DNA from: Rhodospirillaceae bacterium
GTDB lineage: Bacteria; Pseudomonadota; Alphaproteobacteria; SP197
Direction: 5' to 3'
DNA length: 9,736 nt
Assembly: GCA_018700655.1 (NCBI GenBank)
Contig: JABIUG010000411.1
Location: 1-9,736 of the forward strand
Below the pieces are notes generated by a model that saw only the letters and a program-made list of their open reading frames with translations, was not told the origin of the DNA and ran no database searches. Made by a program: the position numbers and the translations under genes. Of this stretch, positions 6,444 through 9,736 are shown piece after piece; the stretch's first letter is position 1, and each line of letters opens with the position of its first letter.

Positions 6444-7289
6444 ATGAACACGGGCCCAGACATGGATAGGGATCAGGCGCTGGCGCTGTTGCGCTGGTAC
6501 GCTGAGGTCGGCGTCGACGAGGCGGTGACGACCGACCCGGTCGACCGTTTCGCCATACAACCGCAACCGGTTGCGCCGCAAGCGGTCGCGCCGCCCTCTG
6601 CCGTTCCGGTCCTTCCCCCGGTCCAGAAGGCCGTCGTCGCACCGGCACCGATTGCCCATGACAGCGAGGTTCGTGCGGCTGCCGCGGCAGCCAATACCCA
6701 CGATGAGCTGATCACCGCGATCCACGCCTTCGATGGCTGCCCCCTGAAACGCATGGCAACCACCACCTGCATCTTCGACGGCAACCCCCAGGCCCGTATC
6801 ATGGTGATCGGCGAGGCCCCCGGCGGCGAAGAAGACCGCCAGGGCAAACCCTTCGTCGGACCGGCCGGTCAGTTGCTCGACAAGATGCTGGCAGCTATCG
6901 GACTCGATCGCAGCACGGTCTACATCACCAACACGCTCTACTGGCGACCGCCCGGCAACCGCACACCCACACCCGAAGAAATCGCACTGTGCCTGCCGTT
7001 CCTCGAACGCCAGGTCGCGCTGATCGCTCCGGCCGTGTTGCTCTATACCGGCGGTACCGCGGCCAAGGCCATGCTCAACCGCAGCGAAGGCATCACGCGC
7101 CTGCGCGGGCGCTGGTTCAGTCTGGAACGGAACGGGCGTGAGCCGATTCCAGCCATGGCAATGTTCCATCCGGCCTATCTGCTGCGCCGCCCGGAACTCA
7201 AACGCGACGCCTGGCGCGACCTGTTGGCGATTCGGGCAAAGATCGACGAACTGCAGATACAGACCGGCGCGACTCGGCAGGGATCCTGA
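6444..7289 (+). CDS. Uracil-DNA glycosylase, family-4-like
   Basis: The enzyme removes uracil from DNA, made by cytosine deamination or dUTP incorporation, to start base-excision repair. Motif A, GEAPGGEED (123-131), the QGKPFVGPAGQLLDKML segment (133-149), the Asn-containing ITNTLYWRPPGNRTP (161-175) and motif B FHPAYLLRRP (241-250) are those of family 4. Compared with classic iron-sulfur family 4 enzymes, the first Cys of the CxxC pair is Phe96 (FDGC, Cys99) and the Cys of KCRPPGNR is Trp167; only Cys99 and Cys183 remain of the four ligand positions. An Ala/Pro-rich linker (about 38-85) separates the N-terminal helix RDQALALLRWYAEVGVDEA from the catalytic domain. I chose ATG 6444, just before that helix; ATG 6375 would add 23 residues of unfamiliar sequence and ATG 6462 would remove six. 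None has a clear ribosome-binding site. It is followed by 80 bases and then the lytic transglycosylase on the same strand. Confidence 0.9.
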   Translation: MNTGPDMDRDQALALLRWYAEVGVDEAVTTDPVDRFAIQPQPVAPQAVAPPSAVPVLPPVQKAVVAPAPIAHDSEVRAAAAAANTHDELITAIHAFDGCPLKRMATTTCIFDGNPQARIMVIGEAPGGEEDRQGKPFVGPAGQLLDKMLAAIGLDRSTVYITNTLYWRPPGNRTPTPEEIALCLPFLERQVALIAPAVLLYTGGTAAKAMLNRSEGITRLRGRWFSLERNGREPIPAMAMFHPAYLLRRPELKRDAWRDLLAIRAKIDELQIQTGATRQGS

Positions 7290-7299
7290 CCCCACCTGC

Positions 7300-7310
7300 C
7301 TCAAGTTGAG
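7300..7310. promoter_or_regulatory. Short palindrome overlapping a -35 element
   Basis: CTCAA-G-TTGAG is a perfect 5-1-5 inverted repeat whose right arm supplies five bases of the -35 hexamer at 7306-7311. Symmetry over a -35 box is the usual layout of a repressor site, but the arms are short and no regulator is known, so this may be chance. Confidence 0.25.
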
Positions 7311-7334
7311 CCCTCGCCGTGGAAGACCTATAAG
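7306..7334 (+). promoter_or_regulatory. Sigma70-like promoter candidate for the lytic transglycosylase
   Basis: TTGAGC (7306-7311) and TATAAG (7329-7334, 5 of 6 to TATAAT) are separated by exactly 17 bases. Transcription would start near 7341, about 30 bases before ATG 7370, leaving room for the ribosome-binding site GGAAGGA. It would also serve moaB, which overlaps the end of the transglycosylase gene. Confidence 0.52.
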
Positions 7335-7369
7335 GGCGCCGCTCGACATGGACGGCGACGGAAGGATTT

Positions 7370-9310
7370 ATGGGGGCTGCCGCCGCATCGAAGGCCATGG
7401 GAAACCGCAGGTTCCCTATTGGCCCGCTCACCGGACTATCGATTGCATTGTTGTCATGGAATGCGGCTGCGCAGTCGATTCCGCCTGTGCCCGACAACAA
7501 ACCCCAGCGGGCACCACAGCTTGTCGAGATCGCCACGGCCGCGCCCAACGACGAAACCCTGATTATCGCGCCGATGCTGGCTGCCGCCGCCCTGCCGATC
7601 CCCGGCCTGAAACCCTCGATCCCTGAAGGGGCCCTCTTCTCGGTCCTCAATGCCCACGATGTTGCCGCCTACGAGCGGATTTTCGCCGTGCAGCAGGACG
7701 CCGACTGGGCCACGGCCGATCGCCTGATCGATGACCTCAATGATCCCGTCCTGATGGGGCATGTCCTGTTCCAGCGCTACATGCATCCCACCGGCTGGCG
7801 TTCTTCGTTTTCCGAATTGAGCGCCTGGCTTGCAGTCTATCCCGACCACCCCGGCGCCGACCGGATCTACCGCCTGGCCTTGCGTCGCCAGCCCGATGGG
7901 GTAGCCGCACCGCAGGCGCCCCAGGCCGGCAGGCTGGATTACATCGCTGATGTCGACATCGCCCTGCAGCGTTCCAGCGAACTGGTCGATGAGACGTTGT
8001 GGAGCCACCTGTCATCGGGCGAACGCGGCACCCTGCGTGATTTCGTCGCCCAGATTCGCCGCCACATCTGGAACGGCAACAACGGTTCGGCGCGCGCGCT
8101 GCTCGACAACGCAAATTTCGCGGCACTGGCCGATTCCCTGACCCATGACAGGATGGCCGCAGAAGTTGCGCGTGGATATTTCATCGGCGGTGATGACGCG
8201 ACGGCACGCGAAGTCGCTGATCCTGCGCTGGAACGTTCTGGCAGCCAGGCGACCTTGTCCGGCTGGATCGCTGGCCTGGCGGCCTACCGGGAGGGAGACC
8301 TCGACGCCGCGCGCCATGCCTTCGAAGTCCTTGCAGCGGGTGAGCCCGACGAGGACCTGGTTGCAGCTGGCGCCTATTGGGCGGCACGCATCAACCTGCT
8401 GAACGGCCAGCCCGAGAAGGTCCGGCGTTATCTTTCGATCGCCATGACCCGGCCATACAGCTTCTACGGTCTGCTGGCGCAGCATGCCCTGGGCAACGAG
8501 ATCATCCTGGAAGACAAGCTGCCGGTCCTCTCGGATCTTGAGCGCTCGACACTGGCCGTGCTGCCGGAAGTCCGGCGCGCCATCGCCCTTTCCCAGGTCG
8601 GCCAGCAACACCGCGCCGACATGGAGTTCGACGGACTGAGCGCCTATGACCGCCCGGGCCTGTCTGTTGCCATGCTGCGCCTTGCCGGCGATCTGGGCCT
8701 GCCGGCGACTGAATACCGGCTTTCACGCCAGCTGCTGGGCGGTTATTCGGAGCGCTTTGATTCCGCACTCTATCCTTTGCCGCCATGGCAACCCGAAGAC
8801 GGCTTCAACATTGACCCCGCCCTGCTGTTTGCCATCATGCGCCGTGAATCCGAGTTCCGGGCACTCTCCGAGAGCGAGGCCGGCGCCCAGGGGCCGATGC
8901 AGATCATGCCATCGACAGCGGCCTGGATCTCTGGCGACAACGCCTATACCGGCGCCAAACGCCACCTGCTGAGCGATCCCGTCGTCGCGCTCGATCTGGG
9001 CCAGACCTATGTCGAGTACCTGCTGGAACTCGATAGCGTCGACGGCAACATCTTCTTTGCCCTTGCGGCCTATAACGGCGGGCCGGGCAATCTGGCGCGC
9101 TGGATCAAAAACACAGGCGCAACCTTCGACCCGCTGCTTTTCATCGAAACCATTCCGTCGCGCGAAACACGGTTCTTTATCGAGTCCGTGACAGCCAGCT
9201 ACTGGATCTACCGCTTGCGGCTTGACCAGACGACACCCACGTTGGAAATGGTCGCGGCCGGTCGTTGGCCGCTCTATCCAGAAGGGGAGTCGATCCTTGC
9301 CGGGAATTAA
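7370..9310 (+). CDS. Periplasmic lytic murein transglycosylase (Slt-type, GH23)
   Basis: Lytic transglycosylases cleave the MurNAc-GlcNAc bond of peptidoglycan and form 1,6-anhydro-MurNAc ends during wall turnover. The 646 residues begin with a signal peptide (GNRRFPIGPLTGLSIALLSW-NAAA, probable cut after Ala34); the mature part starts with a Pro/Ala-rich stretch, so it is likely a soluble periplasmic protein. Residues about 90-460 are alpha-helical repeats like the superhelical U/L domains of Slt70. The C-terminal SLT domain (about 475-620) has the catalytic Glu493 in RRESEF (491-496), GAQGPMQIMP (505-514), AYNGG (567-571) and the conserved IETIPSRETRFFIESV region (592-607). ATG 7370 follows GGAAGGA closely (3 bases); ATG 7397 would also keep the signal peptide. 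The stop lies inside moaB, so the two are probably translated together. All catalytic motifs are intact. Confidence 0.94.
   Translation: MGAAAASKAMGNRRFPIGPLTGLSIALLSWNAAAQSIPPVPDNKPQRAPQLVEIATAAPNDETLIIAPMLAAAALPIPGLKPSIPEGALFSVLNAHDVAAYERIFAVQQDADWATADRLIDDLNDPVLMGHVLFQRYMHPTGWRSSFSELSAWLAVYPDHPGADRIYRLALRRQPDGVAAPQAPQAGRLDYIADVDIALQRSSELVDETLWSHLSSGERGTLRDFVAQIRRHIWNGNNGSARALLDNANFAALADSLTHDRMAAEVARGYFIGGDDATAREVADPALERSGSQATLSGWIAGLAAYREGDLDAARHAFEVLAAGEPDEDLVAAGAYWAARINLLNGQPEKVRRYLSIAMTRPYSFYGLLAQHALGNEIILEDKLPVLSDLERSTLAVLPEVRRAIALSQVGQQHRADMEFDGLSAYDRPGLSVAMLRLAGDLGLPATEYRLSRQLLGGYSERFDSALYPLPPWQPEDGFNIDPALLFAIMRRESEFRALSESEAGAQGPMQIMPSTAAWISGDNAYTGAKRHLLSDPVVALDLGQTYVEYLLELDSVDGNIFFALAAYNGGPGNLARWIKNTGATFDPLLFIETIPSRETRFFIESVTASYWIYRLRLDQTTPTLEMVAAGRWPLYPEGESILAGN
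9282..9289 (+). promoter_or_regulatory. Ribosome-binding site that fixes the TTG start of moaB
   Basis: AAGGGGAG lies seven bases before TTG 9297 and within the last codons of the lytic transglycosylase. No ATG or GTG occurs between this site and the conserved MoaB core in that frame, so the site is the main reason to accept TTG as the start. Confidence 0.6.
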
Positions 9311-9736
9311 CGAGTCAAAGCCGTTTCTCGCCATCCAGATCGCGGTTCTGACGATCTCGGACACACGCACGCTGGAAGATGACAAATCCGGCAACATCCT
9401 GATCGAGCGGATCGAAACAGCCGGACACACGATCGCGGCGCGCAAGATCATCCCTGATGAGCAAAGCGAAATCGAAACCGCATTGCGCACGTGGATCGCC
9501 GATCCGGGCGTCGATGTGGTGATCGCCACCGGCGGCACCGGCGTCACCGGGCGCGATGTCACACCTGAAGCGTTCGAGGCCGTCTATGAGAAAGCCATCC
9601 CCGGCTTTGGTGAACTGTTTCGCTGGCTCTCTTTCGCCAAGATCGGGACCTCGACCGTCCAGTCGCGCGCTACAGCCGGCGTTGCAGGCGGCACCTATCT
9701 CTTTGCCCTGCCCGGCTCGCCCGGCGCCTGCAAGGA
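9297..9736 (+). CDS. moaB: MoaB, molybdenum cofactor biosynthesis protein (3' end outside window)
   Basis: This is a MoaB/MogA-family protein. Members bind molybdopterin, and MogA-type proteins adenylylate it before metal insertion; the exact step for bacterial MoaB is less settled. The 146 visible residues start IAVLTISDTRTLEDDKSG (15-32), a family signature, then show the molybdopterin-binding loop ATGGTGVTGRDVTPEA (77-92), and later SRATAGVAGGTY and LPGSPGACK (138-146), where the window ends. A full MoaB is about 170-180 residues, so some 30 are missing. The start is TTG 9297 with a strong upstream ribosome-binding site. It overlaps the transglycosylase stop by 14 bases in another frame, which points to translational coupling. 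No ATG start is available; the frame is open to the window edge. Confidence 0.95.
   Translation, partial: MPGINESKPFLAIQIAVLTISDTRTLEDDKSGNILIERIETAGHTIAARKIIPDEQSEIETALRTWIADPGVDVVIATGGTGVTGRDVTPEAFEAVYEKAIPGFGELFRWLSFAKIGTSTVQSRATAGVAGGTYLFALPGSPGACK

Noticed and set aside
8723..9562. A 279-codon minus-strand frame opposite the transglycosylase end and moaB
   Set aside because: It crosses two well-supported plus-strand genes, including the catalytic SLT domain, and shows no motif of its own.

Overview
The window reads as a GC-rich alphaproteobacterial chromosome segment, most likely Rhodospirillales-like. This rests on GC-biased codon use in every gene, on the presence of an ETF:ubiquinone oxidoreductase and a MEP-pathway kinase, and on the gene order TPR lipoprotein - ispE and ETF-QO / uracil-DNA glycosylase / lytic transglycosylase / moaB, which I recall as common in that group. 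The taxonomic placement is an inference from content, not a measured match.

Layout. Positions 1-180 look like the decayed, internally deleted remains of an IS3-family insertion sequence: a stop-interrupted start of orfA with its ribosome-binding site, followed directly by what looks like the right terminal inverted repeat. Positions 181-314 hold no gene I can identify. A tRNA-Gln(UUG) lies on the minus strand at 315-388. A minus-strand block follows, read right to left: TPR lipoprotein (2777-4570), ispE (1846-2799, overlapping or nearly abutting the TPR gene) and a UDP-N-acetyl-sugar dehydrogenase (446-1771). A sigma70-like promoter candidate at 4649-4677 could drive the block, and the tRNA lies downstream on the same strand. 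ETF:ubiquinone oxidoreductase (4716-6356, minus) is divergent from a plus-strand set: a family-4-like uracil-DNA glycosylase (6444-7289), a periplasmic lytic transglycosylase (7370-9310) with its own promoter candidate, and moaB, which starts at a TTG inside the end of the transglycosylase gene and runs off the window.

The genes do not form one pathway. They cover isoprenoid precursor synthesis (IspE), envelope work (TPR lipoprotein, lytic transglycosylase, sugar-nucleotide dehydrogenase), electron transfer to ubiquinone (ETF-QO), DNA repair (UDG) and molybdenum cofactor synthesis (MoaB). I found no phage, defence, CRISPR or secretion system and nothing that amounts to an undescribed system. 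The points worth a second look are an in-frame 18-bp tandem repeat that lengthens the N-terminus of IspE, a uracil-DNA glycosylase that keeps only two of the four Fe-S cysteine positions of family 4, the IS relic beside the tRNA and the lone sugar dehydrogenase, and TTG starts for moaB and probably ispE.
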